Below are positions 1 to 9,541 of a DNA stretch of 64,000 nucleotides, piece by piece. Below the pieces are notes generated by a model, which saw only the letters and a program-made list of their open reading frames with translations, did no database searches and was not told the DNA's origin. How positions within the stretch are numbered: the stretch's first letter is position 1; each line of letters starts with the position of its first letter. Source of the stretch: a bacterium (GTDB taxonomy: Bacteria; Oederibacteriota; Muellerivitia; Muellerivitales; Muellerivitaceae); NCBI GenBank assembly GCA_035549195.1, contig DASZRK010000076.1, forward strand, positions 39,700-103,699, written 5' to 3'. The position numbers were made by a program, and so were the translations under genes.

Positions 1-227
1 ACGCCGGACGAACGGTAAGTGATCCTTTTCAAGGAAAGCTCCGGATGGGGGATTGGGACGGCCTATCGTAAAGGCTCCCTTAGGAGCGAACAAGGGCAAA
101 GCAGGAGGAGCTTCCCAACCGGAGGATCGCAACAAGGCTTTGGATTCCAGCCGATGGCGCCCAACAAAAACCTTCCGGTCAGCGCTCCAAAAGCTTCCCC
201 CGGTGGCTCTTGGAGCCCGCAGTCTTC
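1..227. other. Non-coding lead-in without a recognised gene
   Basis: No convincing coding frame is visible in this stretch before the first promoter. The open frames that cross it have unnatural composition and overlap better genes. A short perfect hairpin, GCTCC-CTTA-GGAGC, sits at 74-87, and a weaker one made of GGCTC/GAGCC lies near 204-216. Together they could belong to a structured RNA or to the 3' region of something left of the window, but I recognise no family. Confidence 0.4.
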
Positions 228-256
228 TTGAAGGTTTCGGGCCAAAGTAGGATAAT
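228..256 (+). promoter_or_regulatory. Sigma70-type promoter of the first lipoprotein gene
   Basis: A TTGAAG hexamer at 228-233 is followed after exactly 17 bp by GATAAT at 251-256. Each hexamer is close to the consensus, and the predicted start near 263 leaves a leader of about 22 nt containing the AAGGGG ribosome binding site of the gene starting at 285. Confidence 0.5.
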
Positions 257-284
257 TCACCCCAATAAGAGCAAGGGGTGCCGT

Positions 285-731
285 ATGCGATCTTTCTTCA
301 TTTTGGCCATTTGCATCGTTTTCGGCGGCATGTTGATCACCACCCTCGCCTGCCCCTATGTCGGACCCCATTACCCCGTCACCTATGGCCTGACCCCCAC
401 TCCGACCGCCCCGCCCAGCGTGGCCATCACCATCTCCGGAACCGGCACCTACTCCACGGCCCCAAGCGCCGTGACCGTCTCCTCTTCCGGCGTGGTGACC
501 GTGACGGACCAAAGCACCTACGGCTCGAACTTCCAGTTCTTCATCGGGAATGCCACCGCCTGCGCCCCGCTCACGTTGACCGTTCCGGCCGGCGGCACTG
601 CGGTTTTCAGCGGGACCCCGTTCTCCACCCCGGGGATCTATTACTACCACGACATGAACCTTTCGAGTTGCGGAGTCACTTCCTGCGCCTCCACCTGCAC
701 CGCACCTTCGGGCACCATCGTCGCCCAATAG
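285..731 (+). CDS. Cupredoxin-like lipoprotein lacking copper ligands
   Basis: A 148-residue exported protein. Residues 1-22 form a hydrophobic signal sequence ending in TLAC, so Cys23 is probably lipidated, although the lipobox is not canonical. A Pro-Thr linker follows (about 37-44), then a beta-rich domain. Its C-terminal part aligns by eye with the cupredoxin at 1654-2037: both share an SSCG..SC pattern and a third following Cys. The positions of the copper ligands are replaced, with Asp for Cys, Leu for the His three residues later, and no Met or N-terminal His. The start at 285 is chosen because AAGGGG lies just upstream and the signal peptide begins there. It ends 7 bp from the oppositely oriented sseB. 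Its function is unknown; binding of copper by the type I geometry is unlikely. Confidence 0.7.
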   Translation: MRSFFILAICIVFGGMLITTLACPYVGPHYPVTYGLTPTPTAPPSVAITISGTGTYSTAPSAVTVSSSGVVTVTDQSTYGSNFQFFIGNATACAPLTLTVPAGGTAVFSGTPFSTPGIYYYHDMNLSSCGVTSCASTCTAPSGTIVAQ

Positions 732-738
732 CCCGCCC

Positions 739-1539
739 TCAAGGGAATATCCTTACCCCTTTCTCGCGGATGGCTTCGGCCCACTCATGTCCCCCGTCCA
801 ACGGCAACATATCCAGGTAGTCGTCCTTCTCAAAGAAGCGTCCGATCCCCTTCCCGATCGCCTCCAAAAAGGGCCGCACCGAACCTTCCATCGGCGCCGC
901 TGGATATCGGATCGCCAATAACAGGTGGGGTGATCCATCGCCGATGGCGAGCAGGACCAAGAAGGCCTCCTCGATCCCTTTCCCGGAGGCCAGATGTCCT
1001 TTCAAATACTCGACCAGCCCCTGTTTCCCCCCTAACTCCGGCGCTTCGAAGCGGTAGTTCGTATTGGAACGGGAAAGGACCGTATGCACTCCCTCTCCAC
1101 CTTGGATCGGCAAGGTCCCCTCGGCCAGCATTCCGAGTTCCATCCGGGTGATCCGGCCGCCGATCGGCCCCGCCGGATTGATGATGATCTGGTCCACCTT
1201 GTTCTGCACCGCCAGCGCAAAAACCTGCCGTCCCTGGATGGCCACGTAGGCTTCTGGAAATTGAGGCCGCCACTGGTGGAGCGCCGCGCGGCTCGTGAAG
1301 GCAAGCCACAGGACCTCACCTTTTTCGCTCGGATGGGTCACCAATTGCAGTTCCTTCAAGGGCTGCCCGCCCAGGGCGGGGTCCAACTCGCGGGGCAACG
1401 GAAGGAGCAATGTCCCCTTCAGGAGCTCCAGGTAAAGCACCCGTCGGACCTTCATGTCCGGATGGGTGGCCATCTCGGCCATGATCCGCTCCAGGCCGGC
1501 GTTCCCGTCCCGCTGTTTGAAAAGTCCGAAGAAGTTCAT
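739..1539 (-). CDS. SseB family protein
   Basis: A 266-residue soluble protein that resembles SseB (enhanced serine sensitivity protein) in length and layout. The N-terminal half carries the typical pattern of a LLLPLP strand followed by FTSRAAL and then VFALAVQNKVDQIIINPAGP (about residues 45-125). The C-terminal half ends in a region resembling the SseB C-terminal domain (FFEKDDYLDMLPLD). The molecular role of the family is poorly defined. It is transcribed away from the cupredoxin gene at 1654 and converges on the first lipoprotein. No signal peptide or membrane segment is visible. I am fairly sure of the family, not of the function. Confidence 0.75.
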   Translation of the reverse strand: MNFFGLFKQRDGNAGLERIMAEMATHPDMKVRRVLYLELLKGTLLLPLPRELDPALGGQPLKELQLVTHPSEKGEVLWLAFTSRAALHQWRPQFPEAYVAIQGRQVFALAVQNKVDQIIINPAGPIGGRITRMELGMLAEGTLPIQGGEGVHTVLSRSNTNYRFEAPELGGKQGLVEYLKGHLASGKGIEEAFLVLLAIGDGSPHLLLAIRYPAAPMEGSVRPFLEAIGKGIGRFFEKDDYLDMLPLDGGHEWAEAIREKGVRIFP

Positions 1540-1590
1540 GGAGTCCCCACAGGTTCAACGAAAAGCCAAATTCCCGGAGGTCGCGGTCGG

Positions 1591-1619
1591 TTGCGCCCGG
1601 TCCCTTCCGGGGGTAGAAT
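1591..1619 (+). promoter_or_regulatory. Promoter of the cupredoxin lipoprotein gene
   Basis: TTGCGC at 1591-1596 and TAGAAT at 1614-1619 are separated by 17 bp. The predicted start near 1626 gives a 28-nt leader that holds the AAGGAAAG ribosome binding site in front of the ATG at 1654. Confidence 0.5.
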
Positions 1620-1653
1620 CACACCATCCTATCCCTGCCGTCCAAGGAAAGAC

Positions 1654-2037
1654 ATGTCCTCCAAGGTCAAGATCTTCGCCGTCGGCGCCGTCTTCATCCT
1701 CTTCGCCTTCTTCTCCTTTGCCTGCCAATCGGACCACGGCACCACGCCCGTCGCCCCCACCATGATTTCCTATGGTGCGGGAAATGTCTTCGTCCCTTCG
1801 GCTGTCACCATCCGTTCCGGCTCCACGGTCATTTGGGACAGCAGCTTCGGTTTCTTCCATACCCTGCATATCGATGACGGGGCCAGTAATTGTGTCACGG
1901 ACTATATTGGCTATCCCGTCACCCTCACCTTCAATAGCCCCGGTAAATTCGGCTTTCATTGTGACTATCACTCATCCTGCGGCGCAGGTTCCTGCCTCAA
2001 TTGCACCGGCATGGCCGGTTATGTAATGGTCAAGTGA
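1654..2037 (+). CDS. Cupredoxin (plastocyanin/azurin-like) lipoprotein
   Basis: A 127-residue envelope protein with a hydrophobic signal sequence ending at Cys24 (FSFAC, a weak lipobox), so it may be anchored in the membrane. The mature part has the cupredoxin order of type I copper ligands: a His in GFFHTLHID (His69 or His72), Cys103 in FHCDYH, His106 and Met120 in GMAGYVMV. An insertion between His106 and Met120 contains three additional cysteines (109, 114, 117), and Cys80 is also present, suggesting disulphides or a modified copper site. Small electron carriers and copper-binding lipoproteins both have this fold; no oxidase or nitrite reductase gene is nearby to decide. The start follows an AAGGAAAG ribosome binding site. 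Confidence 0.75.
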   Translation: MSSKVKIFAVGAVFILFAFFSFACQSDHGTTPVAPTMISYGAGNVFVPSAVTIRSGSTVIWDSSFGFFHTLHIDDGASNCVTDYIGYPVTLTFNSPGKFGFHCDYHSSCGAGSCLNCTGMAGYVMVK

Positions 2038-2111
2038 CCCAACCCGCATTGACCGGCCTCGGCCGCGCCTCTCGATCGTTCCACCTTTAAACCCACGGAT
2101 ACCAGGACCCT

Positions 2112-3368
2112 ATGGCCTCCAAGCTCAAGTGGTCGATCTTTTACCTGTTCTTTGGGGCCCTCCCCCTTTTCTACTCCTGGCTCCCCGAATCCGCCCGGTT
2201 CCATCCCGCCGATGGGACCTTGGACGCGCTCACTTTCGCCCCCTACCTGACCCTCTTCCTGGTCGCTTTGCTGGGCCTTCAAGTCAACCAAACCCGCGTT
2301 TTTTGGGCGGCAGGCCTCCTTTTTCTGACCTACCACCTCCTCCTTCACCCGAACGCCTTTTGGCTGAAGGAAACGACCCATCCTGTCGCTTGGCAGGTCC
2401 TGGCCGCCGGCTTTCCCTTGAGCCTAGTCATTCTCTATGGGATGAAGGAAAGCCGCCTCTTCAGTGATTGGAGCTTGGCCCGCGTCCTGTTAGGGCTCTT
2501 TCCGGTTTTTCTGTTCGCTTCCTGGGCTGCCTGGGCCCCCGATCTTTATGAAAAGGTCCTTTTTTGGTCCTCCTATCCTCCCGTCACTCACCACACCCTG
2601 CCCCCCTTGGCCTGGGTGGACGCCCTGCCATTTTTAGCCCTCCTCTTCTGGGGCCATGACCAGAAACTCAAGCCCTTCCTGATCGCCCAGACCGCCGTCC
2701 TTCTGCCCTACTGGACCGCTCTTCAATGGGGTCTCCGCGAAAGGAGCCCGGGTTCCTTCCCCGATCCGGTCGCCGAAACCATCCTTCCCTTCGGCGCCCT
2801 GGCCCTGATCCTGCTCTTCGCTCTTTTCCGGATCTTTGTCCAAAAAGCTTACTGGGATCCCCTCACCGCGGTCCACAACCGCCAAGCCCTGGACGAAAGG
2901 TTGAACACCTTGACCCAGGATTACGTCCTGGCCATGGTCGACATCGACCATTTCAAGGGCTTCAACGACACCTACGGCCACGATGAAGGGGACAATGTCT
3001 TGAGGATGGTGGCCCAGCATCTCCAGGACGCGCTCGGGGACCGGGTCCACCGCTATGGTGGCGAGGAATTTTGCGTGGTCTTCGAGGCTGGCGGTCTGGA
3101 AAGCGCCCAGGCCAGCATGGAAAAGGTCCGGGCCTCCTTGGCCGCCCGCAGGTTCACACTTCGCGGAAAGAGGACCGGGACCCATTCCCGTTTGAAGAAC
3201 CCATTCAAGAGGAAGGAACCGCGGGGCAAAAGGGTGGGGATCACCATCAGCGTCGGCGTGGCGGCTTCCGGGGAAAGAACAGAGACCTTCGAACAGGTCA
3301 TCAAAAAGGCCGACCAAGCCCTTTACAAGGCCAAGGAACAGGGCCGCAACCGGGTGGTCACGGCTTGA
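2112..3368 (+). CDS. Membrane diguanylate cyclase (GGDEF)
   Basis: A 418-residue protein with about seven hydrophobic membrane segments in residues 8-243 and a cytoplasmic GGDEF domain from about 245 to the end. It should make cyclic di-GMP from two GTP. The DPLT motif begins the domain at 249, the metal-binding DIDHFKGFND segment is at 277-286, and the signature reads GGEEF at 316-320, an active variant. The inhibitory I-site RxxD five residues before the signature is absent (ALGD), so product inhibition is probably lost. A basic insertion of about 20 residues follows the active site. The N-terminal membrane part matches no sensor I can name. The gene ends 12 bp from purF, which comes from the other side. 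Confidence 0.85.
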   Translation: MASKLKWSIFYLFFGALPLFYSWLPESARFHPADGTLDALTFAPYLTLFLVALLGLQVNQTRVFWAAGLLFLTYHLLLHPNAFWLKETTHPVAWQVLAAGFPLSLVILYGMKESRLFSDWSLARVLLGLFPVFLFASWAAWAPDLYEKVLFWSSYPPVTHHTLPPLAWVDALPFLALLFWGHDQKLKPFLIAQTAVLLPYWTALQWGLRERSPGSFPDPVAETILPFGALALILLFALFRIFVQKAYWDPLTAVHNRQALDERLNTLTQDYVLAMVDIDHFKGFNDTYGHDEGDNVLRMVAQHLQDALGDRVHRYGGEEFCVVFEAGGLESAQASMEKVRASLAARRFTLRGKRTGTHSRLKNPFKRKEPRGKRVGITISVGVAASGERTETFEQVIKKADQALYKAKEQGRNRVVTA

Positions 3369-3380
3369 GGTTCCCCGATC

Positions 3381-4835
3381 TCAGCACTTGGCCGCTTCGA
3401 GGCTGTATTTTTCGGTCTCTTCGTCGAAGGGCACCGGATACTTGGCGGTGAAGCAAGCCGCGCAATGGCCTTGGGGCGTTCCTTCCACCGCTTTCATCAT
3501 GCCTTCCACCGAAAGATAGGCCAAGCTGTCCACCCGAAGATAGGTCTGGATCTCCTCCAATGAATGTGTCGCGGCGATAAGTTCCTTTCGACTTGGGAAA
3601 TCCATTCCATAGAAACAAGGCGAAATGATGGGCGGCGAGGTGATGCGCAAGTGCACCTCCTTGGCCCCCACCTGACGGATCATCTTCACGATCTTGCGCA
3701 TGGTGGTGCCCCGGACGATGGAGTCGTCGATCAGGACGACCCTTTTCCCCTCCATGGCCTCGCGTACGGCGTTATATTTCAGCCGGGCGCCGAAATCCCG
3801 GATGGACTGGTCGGGTTCGATGAAGGTCCGGCCCACGTAGTGGTTCCGGACCAGTCCCATCTCGTACGGGATCTTGGCTTCGGCGGCAAAACCGGTCGCG
3901 GCCATATTGGACGAATCGGGCACGGGAACGACCACGTCGGCGGGAACATAGGCCTCCTGGGCCAGGATGGCCCCTAGGCGTTTGCGCACCTTCTGGACGC
4001 TGGTGTTGTAGATGCGCGAATCGGGGCGGGCGAAATAGATGTATTCGAAGATGCACATGGATGGACTCGTCTTCTCGAAAGGCTTGATGGAGACCAGGCC
4101 ATTCTCGTTGATGAGCACGATCTCCCCCGGTTCCACGTCCCGGACGTATTTGGCGTCCACGATATCGAAGGCGCAGGTCTCGCTGGCCAGGACCCAGGAA
4201 TCCCCCAGTTTGCCCAGGCAAAGGGGACGGAACCCCTGGGGATCCCGCATGCCCAGCATCCCCTCGTCGGAAAGGATCAACAGGGAATAGGCCCCGCGCA
4301 CCTGCCGCAGGGACTCGATGAGACACTCGATCAGGGTATGGGCGCTGGAACGGGCCAGGAGATGGACGATGACCTCCGAATCCACGGTCGAGACAAAAAT
4401 GGAACCCCGGGCCTCCAGTTCATCCCGGATGCGCCGCGCATTGACCAGGTTGCCATTGTGGGCGATGGCGATGGAACCCCGGGAATACTCGACCGCGATG
4501 GGTTGGGCGTTGCGCAACTGGCTGGATCCGGTGGTGGAATAACGGACATGACCGATGGCCGCACGGCCCGGCAATTCCTTGAAGGCTTCCTCATCGAAAA
4601 TATCGGCGACCAACCCCATGCGTTTGTGGTTATAAAGACGGCCGTTGTCGAGGGTACAAATGCCTGCCGATTCCTGGCCCCGGTGCTGGAGGGAGTGGAG
4701 GCCCAAATAGGAGATCTTGGCGGCTTCCGGATGGCCGAAGACGCCGAAGACACCGCATTGGTCGTGGGGTTTGTCATCATCCACCCAAGGACGGTGCTCG
4801 ATCTTCCTGGAGCCTTCCTGCGACTCTTCCACCAT
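3381..4835 (-). CDS. purF: Amidophosphoribosyltransferase
   Basis: The enzyme catalyses the first committed step of purine synthesis, PRPP plus glutamine to phosphoribosylamine. The N-terminal Ntn glutaminase begins at Cys27 in QCGVFGVFG, so a 26-residue propeptide should be cleaved off. The PRPP-binding motif VLIDDSIVRGTT lies in the C-terminal half. Near the end, HCAACFTAKYP matches the cysteine pair of the Bacillus-type enzymes that carry a [4Fe-4S] cluster. I place the start at the ATG at 4835 because AAAGGA stands eight bases upstream; an ATG at 4844 and a TTG at 4880 overlapping the purL stop are alternatives. It is the last gene of the purB-S-Q-L-F operon. Confidence 0.93.
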   Translation of the reverse strand: MVEESQEGSRKIEHRPWVDDDKPHDQCGVFGVFGHPEAAKISYLGLHSLQHRGQESAGICTLDNGRLYNHKRMGLVADIFDEEAFKELPGRAAIGHVRYSTTGSSQLRNAQPIAVEYSRGSIAIAHNGNLVNARRIRDELEARGSIFVSTVDSEVIVHLLARSSAHTLIECLIESLRQVRGAYSLLILSDEGMLGMRDPQGFRPLCLGKLGDSWVLASETCAFDIVDAKYVRDVEPGEIVLINENGLVSIKPFEKTSPSMCIFEYIYFARPDSRIYNTSVQKVRKRLGAILAQEAYVPADVVVPVPDSSNMAATGFAAEAKIPYEMGLVRNHYVGRTFIEPDQSIRDFGARLKYNAVREAMEGKRVVLIDDSIVRGTTMRKIVKMIRQVGAKEVHLRITSPPIISPCFYGMDFPSRKELIAATHSLEEIQTYLRVDSLAYLSVEGMMKAVEGTPQGHCAACFTAKYPVPFDEETEKYSLEAAKC

Positions 4836-4876
4836 GGGTCCCATCCTTTGGTCTAATTTCCGGGCCTTTGGCCCGG

Positions 4877-7105
4877 TCAAGCCATCTGCTTTTCGATGCT
4901 CGTGAAGAAAATTTCCGCCAACCGTCCAACGGGTGCTTGGACCTCATGTCCGATGGAAAGATTGACCCCGCCCACCTGCCCAATTCTCTCACAAGGGACG
5001 CCCATTTTCCCGGCCAAGGCGGCCAATTCGGCCTCCTTTTCCTTTCGGCAGGAAACGATAACGCGGGACTGGGCTTCCCCGAAAAGCCGCCCATCCAACC
5101 GCCCCGTTCCCGGTAGGCTCACCTCGGCCCCCAGGATCGGGGCTTCATGGGTCTGCCCGGTGACGCAGCATTCGGCCAGGGCGACCGCGAAACCTCCGTC
5201 GGAACAATCATGGGCGCTCTGCAACAATCCCTGGTCCGCCGCGACTTTCAGGAACTTATGCAGCTTCCCTTCGGCCTCCAAGTTCAATTTAGGGCAGGCC
5301 CCGGTCTTTTTTCCATGGAGGAGATGCAAATAACGGCTTCCGCCGATCCCCGTCCCGATGTTCCCCAACAAATAGACCCCATCCCCCTCCTGTTTGAACC
5401 ACTGGGTGACAGCCTTGGAAACGTCCTCCAAGAGGCCGATCATGCCGACGATCGGGGTGGGGTCGATGGCTCCGGTCGGGTTCTCGTTATAAAGAGAGAC
5501 ATTGCCGCCTGTGATGGGGATCTCGAAAGCCCGGCAAGCCTCGCCCAAACCCGCAATGACCCGGTCGAAGTAGTAATAGACCTCGGGTTTCTCCGGGCTC
5601 CCAAAATTAAGGCAGTCGGTCATGCCAATGGGGCTTGCCCCCGAACAGGCGATGTTGCGCGCGGCTTCCGCCACCACGATCTTCGCCCCTTCATAGGGGT
5701 CCAGGGCACAATAGGACCCGTTCCCATCGATGGCCATGGCCAAACCCGTCCGAGCGCCCTTGACCCGCAACACCGCGGCGTCGGACCCGGGCCGTACCAG
5801 CGTATTGGAACGGACCATATGGTCATATTGTTGGTAGACCCAGCGTTTGCTGGCGATCGAAGGGTCGGCCAGGAGTTTTTCCAGGACCTCTTTGGGGTTC
5901 TTCACGTCGGGGATGGAGCTTTCGTCGAATTCCCGGTGCTTCTTGAGGATAGCCGGTTCGCTTTTCGACGGATGATAGACCGGTGCTTCGGTCAGTGAAT
6001 CGGCCGGAACGTCCGCCACCACCTTCCCGTTCTCCTTCACCACCATCCGGCCCGTGTCGGTCACCACCCCGATGGTGGCGGCATGAAGATCCCACTTGGC
6101 CAGGATGTCGTGCACCTTCTGCTCGCAACCCGGCTTGGCCACCAAGAGCATCCTTTCCTGCGATTCGGAGAGCAGGATCTCGTAGGGGGACATGCCTTTC
6201 TCGCGTTTGGGCACCTTGGCCACGTCGATCTCGATGCCGGCCCCACCCCGGCTGGCCATCTCGCAGGTGGAACAGGTCAGGCCCGCCGCGCCCATGTCCT
6301 GGATGCCCACCAAAAGATCGCTGTGGATGAGCTCCAGGGTGGCTTCCATCAAGAGTTTTTCCATGAAGGGGTCCGCCACCTGGACGGCGCTCCGTTTCTC
6401 GGTGGATTCGTCACTGATCTCAGTGGAGGCGAAGGTGGCCCCATGGATGCCGTCCCGGCCCGTGGTGGCCCCGATATAGATGACGGGATTGTTCACGCCC
6501 GAGGCCCGCCCCTTGATGATGTGCTCATGGCGCACCAGGCCCACGCTCATGGCGTTGACCAGGCAGTTCTCGGAATAACTCTCGTCGAAGACCACCTCCC
6601 CCGCCACCGTGGGGATACCCATGCAGTTGCCATAATCGGCGATGCCGTGGACCACACCCGCAAAGAGACGGCGGACTTTCGGGTCGGATAAGGGGCCGAA
6701 GCGCAGGGAGTTCAGGTTGGCCACAGGCCGGGCACCCATGGTGAAGATATCGCGCAGGATCCCGCCCACTCCCGTGGCCGCGCCCTGGTAGGGCTCGATG
6801 GCGGAGGGGTGATTGTGGGACTCGACCTTGAAGGCCACCGCCCAACCCTCCCCAATGTCCATGATCCCGGCGTTCTCGCCCGGCCCCTGGAGGACCCGGG
6901 CACCCTGGGTCGGAAGGGTCTTCAGGAGGGCGCGGGAATGCTTATAGCCACAGTGTTCGCTCCACATGACCGAATAAAGACCCAGCTCGGTGATATTGGG
7001 TTTGCGGCCCAGGATCTTGCAAATATGGTCGTATTCGTCGGGCTTGAGCCCGTGTTCCTTGATGACCTGGGGGGTGATCTCCACATCCATGATGGAAGAA
7101 CTCAT
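4877..7105 (-). CDS. purL: Phosphoribosylformylglycinamidine synthase, large subunit
   Basis: A 742-residue ATP-dependent FGAM synthase subunit of the small type that works with separate PurS and PurQ, unlike the 1300-residue fused enzyme of enterobacteria. The conserved PurM-like features are present, including [14 protein letters not shown] near residue 48, the [10 protein letters not shown] segment and [19 protein letters not shown], which binds ATP/FGAR. Glutamine-derived ammonia is delivered by PurQ. The start ATG overlaps the purQ stop as ATGA. The length and all blocks look complete. Confidence 0.96.
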   Translation of the reverse strand: MSSSIMDVEITPQVIKEHGLKPDEYDHICKILGRKPNITELGLYSVMWSEHCGYKHSRALLKTLPTQGARVLQGPGENAGIMDIGEGWAVAFKVESHNHPSAIEPYQGAATGVGGILRDIFTMGARPVANLNSLRFGPLSDPKVRRLFAGVVHGIADYGNCMGIPTVAGEVVFDESYSENCLVNAMSVGLVRHEHIIKGRASGVNNPVIYIGATTGRDGIHGATFASTEISDESTEKRSAVQVADPFMEKLLMEATLELIHSDLLVGIQDMGAAGLTCSTCEMASRGGAGIEIDVAKVPKREKGMSPYEILLSESQERMLLVAKPGCEQKVHDILAKWDLHAATIGVVTDTGRMVVKENGKVVADVPADSLTEAPVYHPSKSEPAILKKHREFDESSIPDVKNPKEVLEKLLADPSIASKRWVYQQYDHMVRSNTLVRPGSDAAVLRVKGARTGLAMAIDGNGSYCALDPYEGAKIVVAEAARNIACSGASPIGMTDCLNFGSPEKPEVYYYFDRVIAGLGEACRAFEIPITGGNVSLYNENPTGAIDPTPIVGMIGLLEDVSKAVTQWFKQEGDGVYLLGNIGTGIGGSRYLHLLHGKKTGACPKLNLEAEGKLHKFLKVAADQGLLQSAHDCSDGGFAVALAECCVTGQTHEAPILGAEVSLPGTGRLDGRLFGEAQSRVIVSCRKEKEAELAALAGKMGVPCERIGQVGGVNLSIGHEVQAPVGRLAEIFFTSIEKQMA

Positions 7106-7800
7106 TTTGATGCTCCCACGGTGGAAAGAATGGATTCCCAGAAATATTTGCCATCATGACTTCCCAGGAGATCCTCGCCCGAGCGGTCAGGGTGGGGCAT
7201 CATCCCGAAGACATTCCGCTTTTCGTTACAGACCCCAGCGATGTTCTCCAGCGACCCATTGGGATTGGATTCCTCGGTCACCTTCCCCTGGGCGTCGCAA
7301 TAACGCACGAGGATCTGCCGGTTGTCCTTCAGCTTCTGGAGCCCGGTCGGGTCGATGAAGTAATTCCCTTCCCCATGGGCAATGGGGATCTTGAGCGCTC
7401 GATCCTGGGGACAGGCGTTGGTGAAGGGGCTGTCTTTGCTCTCGACCTTCAGATAGATGTTCTTGCAGATGAATTTGAGGGACTTGTTGCGGATGAGCAC
7501 CCCCGGCAGGAGCCCTGCCTCGCAGAGGATCTGGAACCCGTTACAGATCCCGAAGACCAACCCGCCCTTGGCGGCAAAATCGGCCACCGAACGCATGACG
7601 GGCGAGAAGCGGGCGATGGCGCCGGTCCGCAGGTAATCCCCGTAGGAAAAGCCCCCGGGAACGATGACACAATCGGGGTTCCGCAGGTCCGTTTCCTTGT
7701 GCCAGACCATCTCCACCGGCTGGCCCATGACGTTACGCACGACATATTCGCAATCATGGTCGCAATTGGAGCCCGGGAAGACGGTGACCGAAAACCTCAT
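7102..7800 (-). CDS. purQ: Phosphoribosylformylglycinamidine synthase, glutaminase subunit
   Basis: A 232-residue class I glutamine amidotransferase that supplies ammonia to PurL in the fourth step of purine synthesis. The nucleophile elbow is GICNGFQ with Cys86, and the AHGEGNYF segment later in the protein supplies the catalytic His region. The N-terminus FPGSNCDHD is typical of PurQ. Both its start (over the purS stop) and its stop (over the purL start) are four-base ATGA overlaps, implying translational coupling that keeps the three FGAM synthase subunits in proportion. Confidence 0.96.
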   Translation of the reverse strand: MRFSVTVFPGSNCDHDCEYVVRNVMGQPVEMVWHKETDLRNPDCVIVPGGFSYGDYLRTGAIARFSPVMRSVADFAAKGGLVFGICNGFQILCEAGLLPGVLIRNKSLKFICKNIYLKVESKDSPFTNACPQDRALKIPIAHGEGNYFIDPTGLQKLKDNRQILVRYCDAQGKVTEESNPNGSLENIAGVCNEKRNVFGMMPHPDRSGEDLLGSHDGKYFWESILSTVGASK

Positions 7801-8051
7801 TTTTTCTCCAGGGTGAAATGATAGGATTCGATATTGGGGTTGGCCAGGAGCTTGTCGCAGATCTCATCGACCTGTTTCTTGGCTTTTTCCTCGGGAAGCG
7901 AACCGTCCAGCTCCAGTTCGGTGAATTTGCCCATCCGCACCCCCGTGATGGCCGGATATCCCATTTGATGGAGGGCCCGTTGGACCGTGGACCCCTGGGG
8001 GTCCTGGACGGAGGGTTTCAGGGTCACATAAACACTGGCATGCCAAGTCAT
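7797..8051 (-). CDS. purS: FGAM synthase structural subunit PurS
   Basis: An 84-residue protein with the PurS pattern: an N-terminal [17 protein letters not shown] strand region, a central [14 protein letters not shown] segment and a C-terminal helix-strand. PurS dimers bridge PurL and PurQ in the multi-subunit FGAM synthase. It lies between purB (18 bp gap) and purQ (ATGA overlap), which is the normal context. It is complete. Confidence 0.94.
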   Translation of the reverse strand: MTWHASVYVTLKPSVQDPQGSTVQRALHQMGYPAITGVRMGKFTELELDGSLPEEKAKKQVDEICDKLLANPNIESYHFTLEKK

Positions 8052-8069
8052 GGTTCCGCTCCTAACGGG

Positions 8070-9365
8070 TCAAAGAATGCCCGATCTTTTCAGGATGTAA
8101 TCCACGTTCTTCAGATGATAGGAAAGGTCGAAGCATTCATTGATCTCCGCCGGTTCCAGGACGCGGGTCACATCCGGGTCCGCCTCAATGAGGGCCCGGA
8201 AGTTCGCCTCATTTTCCCAAGCGTTCAGGGCGTTGCGTTGAACGATGGCATAGGCCTTTTCCCGCGTGTAACCGCGACGCACCAGGGCCAAGAGGACCTG
8301 CTGGGAGGAGACAAGACCCCGGGTCAAGTGGATATTACGTTTCATGCGGGCAGGATAGACGTTGAGTTTCGCCATTACGTTGATGAACTTGGCCAGCATG
8401 TAGTGAAGCAGGATGCAGGCATCGGGCAGGATGATGCGCTCCGCCGAGGAATGGGTGATGTCCCTTTCGTGCCAAAGGGCCACGTTCTCCTGGGCGGCCA
8501 GGGCATAACCACGCATGACCCGGGCCAAGCCCGCCACCCGCTCCGCTGTCAGGGGGTTCCGCTTGTGGGGCATGGCCGAGGAGCCTTTTTGTCCCTTAGC
8601 GAAGAATTCCTCCGCCTCCAGGATCTCGGTGCGCTGAAGATTGCGGATCTCGGTGGCGAACTTCTCGAGCGAGGAGGCGATGACCGCGAGCACCGACAGG
8701 AAATAGGCGTGCCGGTCGCGTTGGAGGGTTTGGGTGGAGACCGGGGCCGGTTTCAGCCCAAGCCGCTTGCAGACATAGCTCTCGACGCGGGGGTCGATGT
8801 TGGCGAATGTCCCGACGGCGCCGGAGATCTTCCCCACCGCCACTTGCTCCCGGGCCAGGGTCAAGCGCTCCAGTTGACGGCCCACCTCGTCGTACCAAAG
8901 GGCCATCTTGAGGCCGAAAGTGACCGGCTCGGCGTGGACTCCATGGGTGCGGCCGATCATCATGGAATAACGGTGGGCCCTGGCCTGTTTTTTGAGGACT
9001 TGTTTCAGCACCTTGAGCTGTTCGATCAGAAGATCGGCCGAGGCCGTCAACTGGAGGGCCTGGGCGGTATCCACCACATCGGTGGAAGTGAGCCCCATAT
9101 GCACGAAACGGGAGGAGGGCCCGATGTTCTCGGCCACCGCCGTCAGGAAGGCGATCAAATCGTGGTTGGTCTTTGCCTCGATCGCGTCGATGCGCTTAAC
9201 GGTGAACTTGGCCTTTTTTTGGATGTTCTTGAGGTCTTGGGTGGGTATCTTCCCCAGCTTGTTCCACGCCTCGCAGGCGGCGATCTCGACCTTCAACCAG
9301 GATTCGAACTTCTGGTGCTCGGACCAATGGTGGCCCATCTCCGGGAGGGTGTAGCGCGGGATCAA
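8070..9365 (-). CDS. purB: Adenylosuccinate lyase
   Basis: A 431-residue fumarase/aspartase-superfamily lyase acting twice in purine synthesis, on SAICAR and on adenylosuccinate, releasing fumarate each time. The family signature [10 protein letters not shown] is present and the N-terminus reads [13 protein letters not shown] as in other PurB proteins. The start is a TTG at 9365: this gives the full conserved N-terminus and has AAAGGG five bases upstream, whereas the first in-frame ATG would remove the conserved start. It is the first gene of the pur operon; a hairpin lies in its leader. Confidence 0.94.
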   Translation of the reverse strand: MIPRYTLPEMGHHWSEHQKFESWLKVEIAACEAWNKLGKIPTQDLKNIQKKAKFTVKRIDAIEAKTNHDLIAFLTAVAENIGPSSRFVHMGLTSTDVVDTAQALQLTASADLLIEQLKVLKQVLKKQARAHRYSMMIGRTHGVHAEPVTFGLKMALWYDEVGRQLERLTLAREQVAVGKISGAVGTFANIDPRVESYVCKRLGLKPAPVSTQTLQRDRHAYFLSVLAVIASSLEKFATEIRNLQRTEILEAEEFFAKGQKGSSAMPHKRNPLTAERVAGLARVMRGYALAAQENVALWHERDITHSSAERIILPDACILLHYMLAKFINVMAKLNVYPARMKRNIHLTRGLVSSQQVLLALVRRGYTREKAYAIVQRNALNAWENEANFRALIEADPDVTRVLEPAEINECFDLSYHLKNVDYILKRSGIL

Positions 9366-9396
9366 AGGGACCCTTTCTGAAAAATATGGTCTACCC

Positions 9397-9430
9397 GGAC
9401 CCGGAGCGCCCTAAGAAAGGCACCGGATCC
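9397..9430 (-). promoter_or_regulatory. Hairpin in the purB leader
   Basis: In the spacer upstream of purB, 8-base arms (GGATCCGG and CCGGGTCC on the minus strand, one G-T pair) enclose an 18-base loop that contains an additional GCC/GGC pairing. A possible -10 hexamer TATACT on the minus strand lies at 9484-9489 without a convincing -35. If transcription starts there, the hairpin would sit in a leader of about 110 nt. No known purine riboswitch core is visible. Confidence 0.35.
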
Positions 9431-9541
9431 GCCAACGGCCGGCCAAGGTGAGCGAGGAAGAGGAAAAAAGGAAGAACGGCGCCAGTATAAAGAAGCGTAT
9501 AGATGGAAACCACAAGAAAAAGGACAAGCCATCTTTGCCGG

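Noticed and set aside
90..180. GGGCAAAGC...CGCAA...GGCT, superficially like a GEMM (cyclic di-GMP) riboswitch
   Set aside because: The P1b stem with its tetraloop and the GACGCAAAGCC block do not fit, and the spacing is wrong.
63..728. A 221-codon frame on the minus strand opposite the first lipoprotein
   Set aside because: Its product is an unnatural Gly/Arg/Ala mixture without domains, and the opposite strand has a promoter, ribosome binding site and signal peptide.
3369..3380. Possible bidirectional terminator between the membrane cyclase and purF
   Set aside because: Only 12 bases are available and no stem can be formed with the flanking coding sequence.
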